Source of the DNA: Mycobacterium alsense
GTDB taxonomy: Bacteria; Actinomycetota; Actinomycetes; Mycobacteriales; Mycobacteriaceae
DNA length: 64,000 nt
Assembly: GCF_002086635.1 (NCBI RefSeq)
Contig: NZ_MVHD01000029.1
Coordinates: forward strand, 1 to 64,000
Reading direction: 5' to 3'
Under the pieces are notes generated by a model that had not been told where the DNA came from, made no database searches, and saw only the letters and a list, made by a program, of their open reading frames with translations. Positions 43,209-52,455 of the stretch are shown one piece after another (position 1 is the stretch's first letter; every line of letters begins with the position of its first letter). A program made the translations under genes and the position numbers.

Positions 43209-44894
43209 TCAATCGCCCGGAGGTAGCTGCCGCGGGCCCTCGCTCGCGCGCAGTTCGCCGGCCTCGTCCCGCCGTGGCAACTCGGGCCCACGGTCGCAAC
43301 CCGCCACCGCGCGCGCCGACGGGCGGTGGCGGTGGCCCCCGACCGGGCGGGGGGTCTCGCGCCGACGCTCGTCGCGCCGGGACTCCGTCGGTTCGGCACC
43401 GGGGCCGGCGGTCCCGGTGGTTTCCGAGTTGACGGTCAGCCTTCGGGTGCGCTTGAGGGAAAACCTGATCACGTGGTCCTCTTCGAAGACCTCCTCGATG
43501 ACCCCCTCGAAGGCCTGGCGCGCGGTCCGCAGCGGGTGGGTCGTGTTGTCGACCACCCGCGCGACCAGGGGCGGCACCAGCGGGCGGATCCAGCGCGCCG
43601 CGGCCTTGGTGGCGTGCGGTATCGACGGGATCGCCGGGATCGGCGGCGTCGCGCGCTCCTCGTGCGGTTCGACCGCGGCGGGCTGCTCGACCGGCGCGGG
43701 CAGGTTCACCGGGGGCTCCGGTGGAGGCGCCGCGGCGATCGCGCGGCTGGCGGCCTCGGCCTCCGCGGCGATCGGTAGGTAGATGTCGTCGTCGGTGGAA
43801 GGGGCGGCCGGTCCCTGCCCCATCGCCCGGGAAGGGGGCACCGGCGCCTCGAGCGCCTCGGCCACCCGCCGCCGTTGCCGCTCGCGGTCGATCTCGGTCT
43901 GTGCCTCGATGGCCAGCCTGGCCTGGGTGAGTTGGTGCTCGGCCCACAGGATTTCCGCCTCGCGGCGGACCTGCGCACGCTTGATCGCGATCGCGGTGTC
44001 GGCCTCGAGGTCGGCGCGTTCGCGGTCGGCGAGTGCCGCCTGTCGGCGGTCGCGGCTGGTCTCGGCGCGCCACCGCCGCAGGATCAGGGGCAGCAGGTAC
44101 AGCAGCGCGCAGAACGCGATCGTCACCAGCCGCAGCGCCATCGCCGCGGCGCTGGCGAGGGTGAGGCCGTTCATCGCGACCCAGCGCGCGCCGAGGCCCC
44201 GGTCGGCGTCGGCGACAGCGGCGTCGCGCGCCTGGGTCAAAGCGTGCTCCTCGCGCGCGACGGCGGCGTCCAGCTCGGGTGCCCGACCGTCCCGCGCCGC
44301 GAGCGCGTCATCCAGCTCGCGCTGCGCGTCGGCGAGAAGCTCGTTGGCCGTTCGCGTTTCGGGCCCGGCGCCGGGGACACCGGTGATCCGGGTCTGCGGG
44401 CACGGCGGGGTGGGGGGGTACTCACAGCGCGCGACGACCAAGGCCCGGTCCTGATGCTCGCGGGCCCGCTCCACCGCGCGGTCGAGCCCGGCGCGCGCAT
44501 CCCGGGCCTGCTGCAGGGACGCCGACGCCCGCCCCACCGCCGGCGCCGAGTCGGCGCTGCGCAGTGCCCGCTCGTCGAGGCGGTGGTCGATCGAGCGGGC
44601 GAAGATGACCAGCGCGGCGAGCTCGCCGACGGCGACGCCCAGCGCCACCGCGACGGCCGCGCGGCCGGCGGTACCGGGCCGGCCCCGGTCGGGCGTGGCG
44701 GCGGCGCGCGTCACCGCGCCCACCAGCAGCCCGAAGACGAGGGTCGGCGGCGCGACGGCGAGCAACGACCAGCGTTCGCCCTCGCTCACCGCCACCGCGG
44801 CGACGAGCCAGGCCAGCAGCGCGCCGATCATCACGACCGCATCCGCCCCGGTTTGGGCGGGTGAGCGGGTCTCAGCGATTCGTCGGGCACACAT
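43209..44894 (-). CDS. DUF4407-type membrane protein
   Basis: 561 residues. Two N-terminal membrane helices (about 20-50) and a third (about 80-100, ending LVIFARSIDHRLDE) precede a long coiled-coil-like region (about 110-230) rich in Ala, Arg, Glu and Asp. A further helix lies near 255-275 (IAFCALLYLLPLIL). After it come a second charged helical region and a Pro/Ala/Arg-rich cytoplasmic tail. The layout is that of DUF4407 proteins, of unknown role. ATG 44894 is used; a TTG at 44903 is also possible with GGGAGG close by. Confidence 0.78.
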   Translation of the reverse strand: MCARRIAETRSPAQTGADAVVMIGALLAWLVAAVAVSEGERWSLLAVAPPTLVFGLLVGAVTRAAATPDRGRPGTAGRAAVAVALGVAVGELAALVIFARSIDHRLDERALRSADSAPAVGRASASLQQARDARAGLDRAVERAREHQDRALVVARCEYPPTPPCPQTRITGVPGAGPETRTANELLADAQRELDDALAARDGRAPELDAAVAREEHALTQARDAAVADADRGLGARWVAMNGLTLASAAAMALRLVTIAFCALLYLLPLILRRWRAETSRDRRQAALADRERADLEADTAIAIKRAQVRREAEILWAEHQLTQARLAIEAQTEIDRERQRRRVAEALEAPVPPSRAMGQGPAAPSTDDDIYLPIAAEAEAASRAIAAAPPPEPPVNLPAPVEQPAAVEPHEERATPPIPAIPSIPHATKAAARWIRPLVPPLVARVVDNTTHPLRTARQAFEGVIEEVFEEDHVIRFSLKRTRRLTVNSETTGTAGPGAEPTESRRDERRRETPRPVGGHRHRPSARAVAGCDRGPELPRRDEAGELRASEGPRQLPPGD

Positions 44895-45103
44895 CAGCTC
44901 CAAACACCTCCCAATCGGTCAAGCCTCCCAGGCCGCGGGCCGACACACCGAATCGAAGCGCCCCGCGTGTGGCGCGGTTCACAGCGCAACGCGGCGTGAG
45001 GGGGCGCGAGGGGATGGATGCGGGGCCGCGTCCGGCGCGAAAATGCTGCGACGCGAGCGGATCAGCGGTCGTTCCGGCGGGGAACGTGAGACGGTATAAG
45101 CCT

Positions 45104-45661
45104 ATGCAAAACCTGAGTTATGTCACCTACGAAGAGTTCGGCCGCCGGTTCTTCGAGGTCGCGGTCACGCCCGAGCGCGTCGCCGCCGCGTTCGCCGACA
45201 TCGCGGGCAACGAGTTCGCCATGGAGCCGATCGCGCAGGGCCCCGGCGGGATCGCCAAGGTCAGCGCCAACGTCAAGATCCACGACCCGAAGGTGACCCG
45301 GCGGCTGGGCGACGAGATCACGTTCGTCGTCCACATTCCGCTGTCGATCGACCTGCTGTTGGACCTCAGGCTGGACAAGCAGCGGTTCGTGGTCTCCGGC
45401 GACATCGCGTTGCGCGCCACCGCCCGCGCCGCCGAGCCCCTCCTGTTGATCGTCGATGTCGCGAAACCGCGGCCGTCGGACATCACCGTGAACGTCTCGT
45501 CGAAGTCCTTCCGCGGCGAGGTGCTGCGCATCCTGGCCGGCGTCGACGGCGAGATCCGCCGCTTCATCGCCGCCTACGTCGCCGACGAGATCGACTCGCC
45601 GCAGTCGCAGGCGGCCCAGGTCATCGACGTCGCCCACCACCTCAAAGAGGCCTGGCCCTAA
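45104..45661 (+). CDS. Conserved hypothetical protein, possible lipid-binding fold
   Basis: 185 residues starting MQNLSYVTYEEFGRRFF. No signal peptide or membrane helix. Alternating hydrophobic strands (ITFVVHIPLSIDLLLDLRL, RFVVSGDIALRATA, LLIVDVAKP) suggest a long beta sheet. It ends in an amphipathic helix. I do not recognise the family. It precedes an SRPBCC gene by 65 bp in the same direction. Confidence 0.75.
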   Translation: MQNLSYVTYEEFGRRFFEVAVTPERVAAAFADIAGNEFAMEPIAQGPGGIAKVSANVKIHDPKVTRRLGDEITFVVHIPLSIDLLLDLRLDKQRFVVSGDIALRATARAAEPLLLIVDVAKPRPSDITVNVSSKSFRGEVLRILAGVDGEIRRFIAAYVADEIDSPQSQAAQVIDVAHHLKEAWP

Positions 45662-45726
45662 TGGGAACCGACCGGCGCGCCGGTGCGGGGTTTACCGGTT
45701 CGGCGCGGCCGGGTAAGCGGTGAGGC

Positions 45727-46155
45727 GTGGCACGAGTAGATGTTTCGATGTCGTCGGACGTGGACCCGGACACCGCGTGGAAGCTGGCGTCCGACCTGCG
45801 CCGTTTTGACGAGTGGATGACGATCTTCGGCGGCTGGCGCGGACCGGTCCCGTCGACGATCGAGAAGGGCACTCGGGTCTCGTCGTGCGTCAAGGTCAAG
45901 GGGTTCCGCAACATCATCCACTGGGAAGTCACCCGCTACGACGCGCCGAAATCGATTGAGCTGCAAGGCCGCGGCCGCGGCGGGATCCGCATCGCGGTCA
46001 CGATGACCGTCACCGGCACCGATTCGGGGTCGGATTTCCACCTGACCGCCGACCTGAAGGGCGGCCTGCTCGGCGGGCCGGTCGGGCGCCTGGTCGCGCG
46101 GGTCCTGCGATCGGACGTGCGCAAGTCGGTGAACAACCTGGCCGCCCTGGGATAG
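45727..46155 (+). CDS. SRPBCC (START/polyketide-cyclase-like) family protein
   Basis: 142 residues. MARVDVSMSSDVDPDTAWKL followed by a long beta sheet is the standard start of mycobacterial SRPBCC proteins (TB16.3/Rv2185c-like). The domain forms a hydrophobic pocket for lipids or aromatic polyketides. No catalytic residues can be assigned. GTG 45727 is chosen because homologues begin with this MAxVDVS segment. Confidence 0.87.
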   Translation: MARVDVSMSSDVDPDTAWKLASDLRRFDEWMTIFGGWRGPVPSTIEKGTRVSSCVKVKGFRNIIHWEVTRYDAPKSIELQGRGRGGIRIAVTMTVTGTDSGSDFHLTADLKGGLLGGPVGRLVARVLRSDVRKSVNNLAALG

Positions 46156-46170
46156 CCGTCACCGTAGCCG

Positions 46171-46419
46171 TCACCGGCCGATGTTCCGTGCGCGCTCGGC
46201 GTCGCGGACTCGCCTGCGGTCCATGGCAAGCCACGCCAGGCCGCCGCCGAACGCCAGCAGTCCGACGATCGCGGCGGCGACGCCGGGGCCGGCCGCCCCG
46301 AGCGCAAAATTGGCCACGCAAACCACGAAGGCCACCACCGCGGCCGCGACGACGACGAGGCCAGGCGACCACACCGAATCCCGTCGATCCACCACGCGGC
46401 CGTGCGCGATCTGCCTCAT
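46171..46419 (-). CDS. Small membrane protein of unknown function
   Basis: 82 residues. Two hydrophobic helices (about 20-40 and 45-65, Ala/Val-rich) are flanked by basic ends. The ATG at 46419 is supported by GGGAG seven bases upstream, which decides against a frame 20 codons longer. It converges with the SRPBCC gene 15 bp away. No family is recognised. Confidence 0.6.
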   Translation of the reverse strand: MRQIAHGRVVDRRDSVWSPGLVVVAAAVVAFVVCVANFALGAAGPGVAAAIVGLLAFGGGLAWLAMDRRRVRDAERARNIGR

Positions 46420-46522
46420 AAAGGTCTCCCGAAGGTCTCGGATTCGTTCTCGCCACTTCCTGGCGGCTACCCGAAACACCCTTGGCGGAAACGACTTCGG
46501 CGCGGCGGTGAACCGGTGTGCG

Positions 46523-48331
46523 CTACAGCGTCTGGTGTCGACCGAAGTATTTGTGGTCCTCGCTGTAGCCGCCGTAACCGCTGCCGATGTCGCGGTAGTC
46601 GGCGACGAACTCGATCCCCTTGATCCACTTCACCAGCTTGAAGCCGTGCTGCAACTCGTTGCGCAGCCGCAGCGGCTTGCCGTGCATGTAGGGCAGCGGG
46701 TGGTCGTTCATGTTGAACGCCAGCATCGTCATGTGGTGGTCCATCTGGCCGATGTGGTGGGCGTTGTAGTAGATGCCGCCGGTGGCGCCCAGGCCCATCG
46801 AGTAGAACACCGCCCACTTCGCCTCGGGCAGCGGCTTGACGATGTCCATGATCGTCTTCATCTGCACGCCACCCCATTTGGCGACGCCGGACCACGCCTG
46901 GATGCAGAAGTGCTGGCTGATCTGCTCGTGATAGGGCAGCGCCTTGAGGTCCTCGAGCGAGAACTCCATCGGGTTCTCGACGAGGCCGTAGACCTTCAGC
47001 CGCCAGTCCTTGAAGTCGTCCTTCTCCAGTTCCTTGTACTCGACGGTCTCGGGCAGGCGGCCGTTGCGCCAGTGGTGGGGCGAGATGTCCTTTTCGGTGA
47101 AGGCGCCCGGCTTGGGGTCCAACTGCTCGAGCAGGCGCTGGAACGGGCCCACGAGGGCGTACCCGACCCGCTGAACCACCCGCGGGTGCTTGATGGTGAA
47201 GGGCGTGGCCCAGACCCACGCGATCGCCGTCACCACCATCGCGAGGGAGAACATGCCGAAGCCGATCCAGCTGTTGTCGTCGCGGGAGGCGAACATGTGG
47301 TTGAGATTCCGCAGCGCCTCGGTCGTCAGGACCATCGTCACGTGCACCACGATGAAGAACAGGAAGTACACCAGGACCACGAAGTGCAGCGACCGCGCGT
47401 GCTGGATGCTGAGCCGCTTGCTCAGCCAGTGGACGCGCTGCGACAGCGCAGGCGACATCCCCAGCCCGGTGATCAGCGCGGCCGGGGCGGCGATGAAGAC
47501 GGTGGTGAAGTACGCCAGCAGCTGCAGGCCGTTGTAGGCGACCCAGCCGTTGTCGGTCGGCCAGTCCAGCGACATGTACTGGATCGCCACGGACAGGGCG
47601 TTGGGGAACACGTCCCAGTTGGTCGGCACGATGTGGCGCCACTGCCCGGTGGCGAACAGCAGCACGTAGAAGACGGCCCCGTTGACGAGCCACAGGACGT
47701 CGACGCCCAGGTGCCACCACCGGGCCAGCCCGATGGAGTGCCGGAAGCCGGGCAGTCCGAGTTGCGGCGGCAGCGCGACGGTGTCGGCGTTGGCGGTCCA
47801 CAGTTCGTCGTCGGGCACCGGCGGACCCACCCGCAGCCACTCGTCCTTGCCGGGAGTGGCGTTGCGGCTGAAGTAAAGCCGGGGATGGTCGCAGAGGATC
47901 TGGATCCCGGTCCTGATGATGAACATCATCATGAACAGGTTGAAGAAGTGGGTCCAACCGATCCACGCCGGAAGCCCGGCCGGCCCGGCGCTGGCGACGT
48001 CGCTGCCGGGGTGGCGCGCGATGAACTCCTGCACCGCGGGCACGTTGTGCAGCCCCTTGCCGATCGCGACCGACGCGATCAGGAGCGCAAACCCGATCGG
48101 GATCAGCCACAGCAGGTTGAACCACCTGTCGCGGCCGACCCGCAGCTTGGGGGCCGTGGCGCGTCTGGTGAGGTCGAAACCGCCGCCGTAGGCCTCCACG
48201 TCGATGGTGTCCTCGGCGGTGTGTATTTCGCTGCGGTAGTCCGGATCGGATGTCAGCGGCGTGCCCACCGCCAACGTCGAAATCGAGCTGTTTTCCACCG
48301 GGTCAACGTGCTTGCTTTCGGCATGCGTCAC
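46523..48331 (-). CDS. Cytochrome b561-type membrane domain fused to a molybdopterin (sulfite-oxidase-like) domain
   Basis: 602 residues. An N-terminal soluble part (1-65) precedes about five transmembrane helices (about 70-370). Histidines in segments such as LHFVVLVYFLFFIVVHV and WTHFFNLFMMMF suit haem b ligation. The C-terminal domain (about 410-602) is a molybdopterin-binding oxidoreductase with likely Mo ligand Cys476 (HFCIQAWSG). The fused layout would let the enzyme exchange electrons directly with quinones. GAGGCC upstream supports the GTG at 48331; no Tat signal is seen, so the enzyme domain is probably cytoplasmic. Confidence 0.85.
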   Translation of the reverse strand: MTHAESKHVDPVENSSISTLAVGTPLTSDPDYRSEIHTAEDTIDVEAYGGGFDLTRRATAPKLRVGRDRWFNLLWLIPIGFALLIASVAIGKGLHNVPAVQEFIARHPGSDVASAGPAGLPAWIGWTHFFNLFMMMFIIRTGIQILCDHPRLYFSRNATPGKDEWLRVGPPVPDDELWTANADTVALPPQLGLPGFRHSIGLARWWHLGVDVLWLVNGAVFYVLLFATGQWRHIVPTNWDVFPNALSVAIQYMSLDWPTDNGWVAYNGLQLLAYFTTVFIAAPAALITGLGMSPALSQRVHWLSKRLSIQHARSLHFVVLVYFLFFIVVHVTMVLTTEALRNLNHMFASRDDNSWIGFGMFSLAMVVTAIAWVWATPFTIKHPRVVQRVGYALVGPFQRLLEQLDPKPGAFTEKDISPHHWRNGRLPETVEYKELEKDDFKDWRLKVYGLVENPMEFSLEDLKALPYHEQISQHFCIQAWSGVAKWGGVQMKTIMDIVKPLPEAKWAVFYSMGLGATGGIYYNAHHIGQMDHHMTMLAFNMNDHPLPYMHGKPLRLRNELQHGFKLVKWIKGIEFVADYRDIGSGYGGYSEDHKYFGRHQTL

Positions 48332-48562
48332 GGCCTCGAAAATACACGAAAACACCCGAATAAATCCAAGTTTTATTTGGAAAAAGGGGCGGGCGCGCGC
48401 CGCACGTGACCGTGTGGTCGCCGGAAATAGTTGCCCGCGGGCAGAATCCGCAGGTGCGCGGGAATCCAGTTCCGTAACTGCGACAAAAACGCGACGTTCG
48501 AGCCGCAAAATCGGATCTGTGCGGGTCACTGTGAGTTTGCTGACAACTTCAGGCCGTGGCGG

Positions 48563-49042
48563 CTACCCCGACCCGCGCGGCCGCAGCCGTCGCGCCGGCC
48601 GGGTCTCAATGGCGTTGATGGTCAGGGCCCGGCGGCTGATCCGCCAGCCCTCCGGGGTCGACCGGTAGTCGTCGTCGTAGCGCAGGTGCCAGACCACGTC
48701 GATCAGGTCCTCGAGGTTGTCGCCGCGGTGGCTCCAGTGGTGGGCGATGCACGCGACACGGCCGCGCGCGGTGCCGGCGCGCACCCCTTCGGCGTAGACC
48801 TCGCCCACGATGGCGTGCTCCGTGCGGGTCACCGCGGCGACGGCGGCGACCGCGGCGGCGATCGCCTCGGTGCCGCGGTGGCAGGTGACGGGCTCCAGCA
48901 CGCCCGGCGGCTCGGGCACTTTCAGCTCGGCCGCCGCCGTGAAAAGCATTGCGACGGAGTCGAACTGGCGGTCGTCGACGCCGGCGGCATACCGGTGCAC
49001 CAGGTCGTGCAGCGCCATGCGATCGTCGGCTGTGAGCGTCAT
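48563..49042 (-). CDS. SnoaL-like/NTF2-fold protein
   Basis: 159 residues. The start DRMALHDLVHRYAAGVDDRQFDSVAMLFT is the typical first helix of SnoaL_4/ring-hydroxylating beta-subunit-like proteins. EHAIVGEVYAEG and ADARGRVACIAHH-like strands follow, then the C-terminal WRISRRALTINAIETR. Such proteins act as small isomerases, hydratases or binding partners. It is 8 bp after the luciferase-like gene and shares its direction. Confidence 0.85.
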   Translation of the reverse strand: MTLTADDRMALHDLVHRYAAGVDDRQFDSVAMLFTAAAELKVPEPPGVLEPVTCHRGTEAIAAAVAAVAAVTRTEHAIVGEVYAEGVRAGTARGRVACIAHHWSHRGDNLEDLIDVVWHLRYDDDYRSTPEGWRISRRALTINAIETRPARRLRPRGSG

Positions 49043-49050
49043 CGCGGGGC

Positions 49051-49944
49051 TTACGCGCTCAGGGCCAGCCGTTGCGCACACGCCGACAGGATGTCCTTGG
49101 CCTCCTCGATGTCGGCGGTCGGCGGCGGCGACAGCACGATCCGGTCGACGCCCTGGTCGGCGAGCGCGCCCGCACGCTCCGCGTCGATCTTGGCGACGGT
49201 GTGCCCCAACGACACCTCGAGGGCCGCGGGGTCGCGGCCCGCGGCGGCCGCCTCGTCGCGCATCAGCGCGATCAGCGACGCGAGTTCCGGGCCGGCCACA
49301 CCCAGCGGCTGCAGGCCGTCGCCGAGGCGCCCTGCCCGGCGCGCCGCCGCCCGGCTGTGCCCGCCGATGTGAATCGGAAGTCGTTGCCCGGCAACCGGTT
49401 TGGGGTAGCACGTGACGTCGTCGAAGTCGAAGAACTCGCCGTGGTGCGACACCCCCTGCGGCCGGTCGGCCCACAGCGCCCGCAGCACGGCCAGCTGTTC
49501 GTCGGCCCGACGGCCCCGCGTCTCGAAATCCACGCCGCAGGCCTCCAGTTCCTCCCGCAACCAGCCCACGCCCACGCACAGCCGCAGCCGCCCGCCCGAG
49601 AGTGCGTCGACCGTGGCCGCGCGTTTGGCGAGCACCACCGGATGGTGGTTGGGCAGCACCAGCACCCCGGTGGCCAGGCCCAGGCGGCCGGTGTGGCCGG
49701 CCAGGAAGGCCAGCAGGTCCAGCGGGTCGGGGATGGGGCAGTCGGCGGCCAGGCCGACGCGCCCGGAGCTGGCGTAGGGATAGACGCTGTCGTAGCGGGT
49801 GGCCAGGACCGTGTGCTCGACCGCCACGATCGACTCGAAGCCGCACCGTTCCAGGTGGCGCGCGAAGGCCGCCATCCATTCGGGGTCGGCCGTGACACCG
49901 GTGGCGACCGGGGCCAGCACCCCCACCTTCAGAGCAGCCTTCAT
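49051..49944 (-). CDS. LLM-class F420-dependent oxidoreductase
   Basis: 297 residues with the TIM barrel of the luciferase-like family. FARHLERCGFESIVAVEHTV, TGVLVLPNHHPVVLAKRAATVDALSGGRL and GVGWLREELEACGVDF are the conserved LLM segments seen in mycobacterial F420-dependent enzymes. It uses reduced F420 (or FMNH2) to reduce or oxygenate an unknown substrate. It is followed closely by the SnoaL-like gene and starts 24 bp after malQ ends. Confidence 0.92.
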   Translation of the reverse strand: MKAALKVGVLAPVATGVTADPEWMAAFARHLERCGFESIVAVEHTVLATRYDSVYPYASSGRVGLAADCPIPDPLDLLAFLAGHTGRLGLATGVLVLPNHHPVVLAKRAATVDALSGGRLRLCVGVGWLREELEACGVDFETRGRRADEQLAVLRALWADRPQGVSHHGEFFDFDDVTCYPKPVAGQRLPIHIGGHSRAAARRAGRLGDGLQPLGVAGPELASLIALMRDEAAAAGRDPAALEVSLGHTVAKIDAERAGALADQGVDRIVLSPPPTADIEEAKDILSACAQRLALSA

Positions 49945-49968
49945 GGCTCTCGAAGCTACAGGTGCGCC

Positions 49969-52125
49969 TCACCCCGGCGCGATTGCCGCGCGGACGGCCT
50001 CGGCCAGGGTGGCCGCCCGGCGGTCGGCGAAGACGTCCTCCAGCAACACCGGCCGGCCGTCGGGGCCGGTCAGCGGGACCCGCCAGTTGGGATATTCGTC
50101 GGTGGTGCCCGGCTGGTTCTGGGTCCGGCGGTCACCGACCGCATCGGTCAGCGCCACCCCCAGCAGCCGCGACGGCGTGCGGCCCAGGTAGCGGTACAGC
50201 GCGAGGACCACGTGTTCCGGGTCGCCGTCCCAGGCGTCTTCCCCGTCGGCCAGCAGGCCCACCCGGCGCAGCTCGGCCATCCAGGCCGCCAGCTCGGCCC
50301 GGTCGGATTCCAGCTCCTCGGACGCCGGCCGGGTCAGCAGCCCGAGGGACTCCCGCAGGCGCACGTGCTCGCCGGCCAGGTAACCGGCCGTCGGCGGCAG
50401 GTCGTGGGTGGTCACCGACGACAGGCAGTACTCCCGCCAGCGCTCGGCGGGCAGGGGGCCGCCGTTCCCGTCGCGGTCGGTCTCGAACCACAGGATTGAC
50501 GTGCCGAGCACGCCGCGCAGTAAGAGGTAGTCGCGCACCCACGGCTCGACGGTGCCGAGGTCTTCGCCGACCACCAGCGCCCCGGCCCGGTGCGCCTCCA
50601 GCGCGACGATGCCGATCATCGCCTCGTGGTCGTAGCGCACGTAGGTGCCCTCGGTGGGCGGGACACCCCGCGGGATCCACCACAGCCGGAACAACCCGAT
50701 GATGTGGTCGATGCGCACGCCCCCGGCCTGGCGCAGCACGGCCCGGATCAGCGCGCGAAAGGGCCGGTACTCCTCCTCTTCCAGCCGGTCCGGACGCCAC
50801 GGCGGCTGCGACCAGTCCTGGCCGAGCTGGTTGAACTCGTCCGGCGGCGCGCCCGCGGTCACGCCCAGCGCCAGCACGTCCTGCAGCGCCCAGGCGTCGG
50901 CCCCGTCGGGATGCACGCCGACGGCCAGGTCGTGCATGATGCCCAGCCCCATCCCGGCCCGGACCGCCTGCGACTGGGCCGCGGCGAGCTGTTCGTCGAG
51001 CTGCCACTGCAGCCAGCGGTGGAAATCGACCGCGTCCGGGTTTCGCGCGACGAAATCTGCGACGGCGGCGCTTTCGGGGCGACGCAGCGACTCGGGCCAG
51101 CGATGCCAGTCACCGCCGTACTCCTCGGCCAGCGCGCACCAGGTGGCGAAGTCGTCGAGCGGGGTGCCCTCGCGGTCGCGGAACGCGGCGTAGGCCAGCT
51201 CGCGGCCCGCCGAGCGCGGCACCCGGTGCAGCAGCTCTAGCGCCGCCCGCTTGGCGGCCCACGCGCCGTCGCGGTCGATCGCGTCGAGCCGGCCGGCCCG
51301 CCGCTGGACCTCCGAACGCAGCCGCCGCACCCGGCCGCGCTTGGCCAGATCGGCGTACTCCGGGACCGCCTCCACGCGAAGGTAGAGCGGGTTGACGAAG
51401 CGGCGCGAGGTCGGCAGGTAGGGCGACGGCTCCATCCGGCCGGTCGGCCCGGCAAACCCGGCCGCGTGCAGGGGGTTGACCAGCAGGTAGTCGGCGCCGT
51501 GGCGCGAGGCCGACCACACCGCGAGGTCGGCCAGGTCGGTGAGGTCGCCGACGCCCCACGACTGGCGGGACCGCACGCTGTAGAGCTGCGCGGCCAGGCC
51601 CCACACGCGGCGCGCGCCGAGCCGCTCGGGCAAACCGAGCCAGTCCGGGGTGACGATCAGCGCCGTGCTGGTCGTGGTGGCACCGGAGCGCAGGTGCACG
51701 CGGTGGTAGCCCAGCGGGAGGCCGGTGGGCAGGACGAAGCTGGCCTCGCCGATCAGGCGGCCGTCCAGATCGAAGGGCGGCGTGAAGTTGTCCACCTGCC
51801 GAACGTCGCCGCGCGCCGTACCGTCCTCCAGCTCCACCCACACCTCGGCGGGGTCGCCGTGGGTCACATGCACCCAGAACCGGATCTGCTCGCCGGCGCG
51901 CCCGACGATGGTCGGCGGCATCAGGCGCTCCCAGTGCGAACGCCGCTTGGCGGCCAACGCGTCGTTGCGGTCGCGCTCGGTGCCCGCGGCGACTCCGAAC
52001 GCGGCGAGCACGGCCACCAACGTGTCCTGCCCGACGAGCACGCGCCGGCCCGTCCAGTCCTCATACTCGGTCGCGATGTGAAACCGGCGGGCGAGTTCGA
52101 CCAGTGAGGGCGCGAGCTCAGTCAT
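49969..52125 (-). CDS. malQ: 4-alpha-glucanotransferase (amylomaltase)
   Basis: 718 residues. The N-terminal extension begins MTELAPSLVELARRF, as in M. tuberculosis Rv1781c. The GH77 barrel holds GVGDLTDLADLAVW, the acid/base-region GVRIDHIIGLFRLWWIP and the later VGEDLGTVEP, with the catalytic Asp/Glu/Asp of the family. It transfers glucan chains between maltodextrins in glycogen and maltose metabolism. It is the conserved left neighbour of ESX-5 and is divergent from eccB5. Confidence 0.95.
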   Translation of the reverse strand: MTELAPSLVELARRFHIATEYEDWTGRRVLVGQDTLVAVLAAFGVAAGTERDRNDALAAKRRSHWERLMPPTIVGRAGEQIRFWVHVTHGDPAEVWVELEDGTARGDVRQVDNFTPPFDLDGRLIGEASFVLPTGLPLGYHRVHLRSGATTTSTALIVTPDWLGLPERLGARRVWGLAAQLYSVRSRQSWGVGDLTDLADLAVWSASRHGADYLLVNPLHAAGFAGPTGRMEPSPYLPTSRRFVNPLYLRVEAVPEYADLAKRGRVRRLRSEVQRRAGRLDAIDRDGAWAAKRAALELLHRVPRSAGRELAYAAFRDREGTPLDDFATWCALAEEYGGDWHRWPESLRRPESAAVADFVARNPDAVDFHRWLQWQLDEQLAAAQSQAVRAGMGLGIMHDLAVGVHPDGADAWALQDVLALGVTAGAPPDEFNQLGQDWSQPPWRPDRLEEEEYRPFRALIRAVLRQAGGVRIDHIIGLFRLWWIPRGVPPTEGTYVRYDHEAMIGIVALEAHRAGALVVGEDLGTVEPWVRDYLLLRGVLGTSILWFETDRDGNGGPLPAERWREYCLSSVTTHDLPPTAGYLAGEHVRLRESLGLLTRPASEELESDRAELAAWMAELRRVGLLADGEDAWDGDPEHVVLALYRYLGRTPSRLLGVALTDAVGDRRTQNQPGTTDEYPNWRVPLTGPDGRPVLLEDVFADRRAATLAEAVRAAIAPG

Positions 52126-52137
52126 GCCGCCCATCTT

Positions 52138-52455
52138 GCTGGAGAGCGGGCCGCCGCGTCCCGCGCGGGCGAAGGTGGCCGTTCAACAGGACTACTCGGC
52201 CATCCGCGGCTAACATGCCCAGTGAAGACGTGAAGAATCCAGCCGGGCGGGGTCAGTGGGGCAGAGGCAGCGGGGCCGAAGTCAGTGGGGCCGAAGTCAG
52301 TGGGGCCGAAGTCAGTGGGGCCGAAGTCAGTGGGGCTAGGTGGGAACTAGCAACGGTGCGGCGCCCGCGCGGTTGCCGCGGGTCGCCGCGGTTGTAGACG
52401 TAATTCGCGAGACGGACAGTATCCAGGCGTTCTAGCAGACCGGATGGTGAACTAA
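52138..52455. other. Intergenic region between malQ and eccB5
   Basis: About 320 bp with divergent promoters for malQ and the ESX-5 genes. It holds a 15-bp tandem repeat (52276-52335) and a small open frame reading through it. After the repeat lies CTAG-gtgggaa-CTAG. No clear -10/-35 pair could be picked. Confidence 0.7.
52276..52335. repeat. 15-bp tandem repeat, four identical copies, upstream of eccB5
   Basis: ccgaagtcagtgggg at 52276, 52291, 52306 and 52321, with a degenerate earlier copy around 52252-52275. It ends 120 bp before eccB5. The 15-bp period keeps the reading frame and would encode Gly-Ala-Glu-Val-Ser repeats. Confidence 0.98.
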
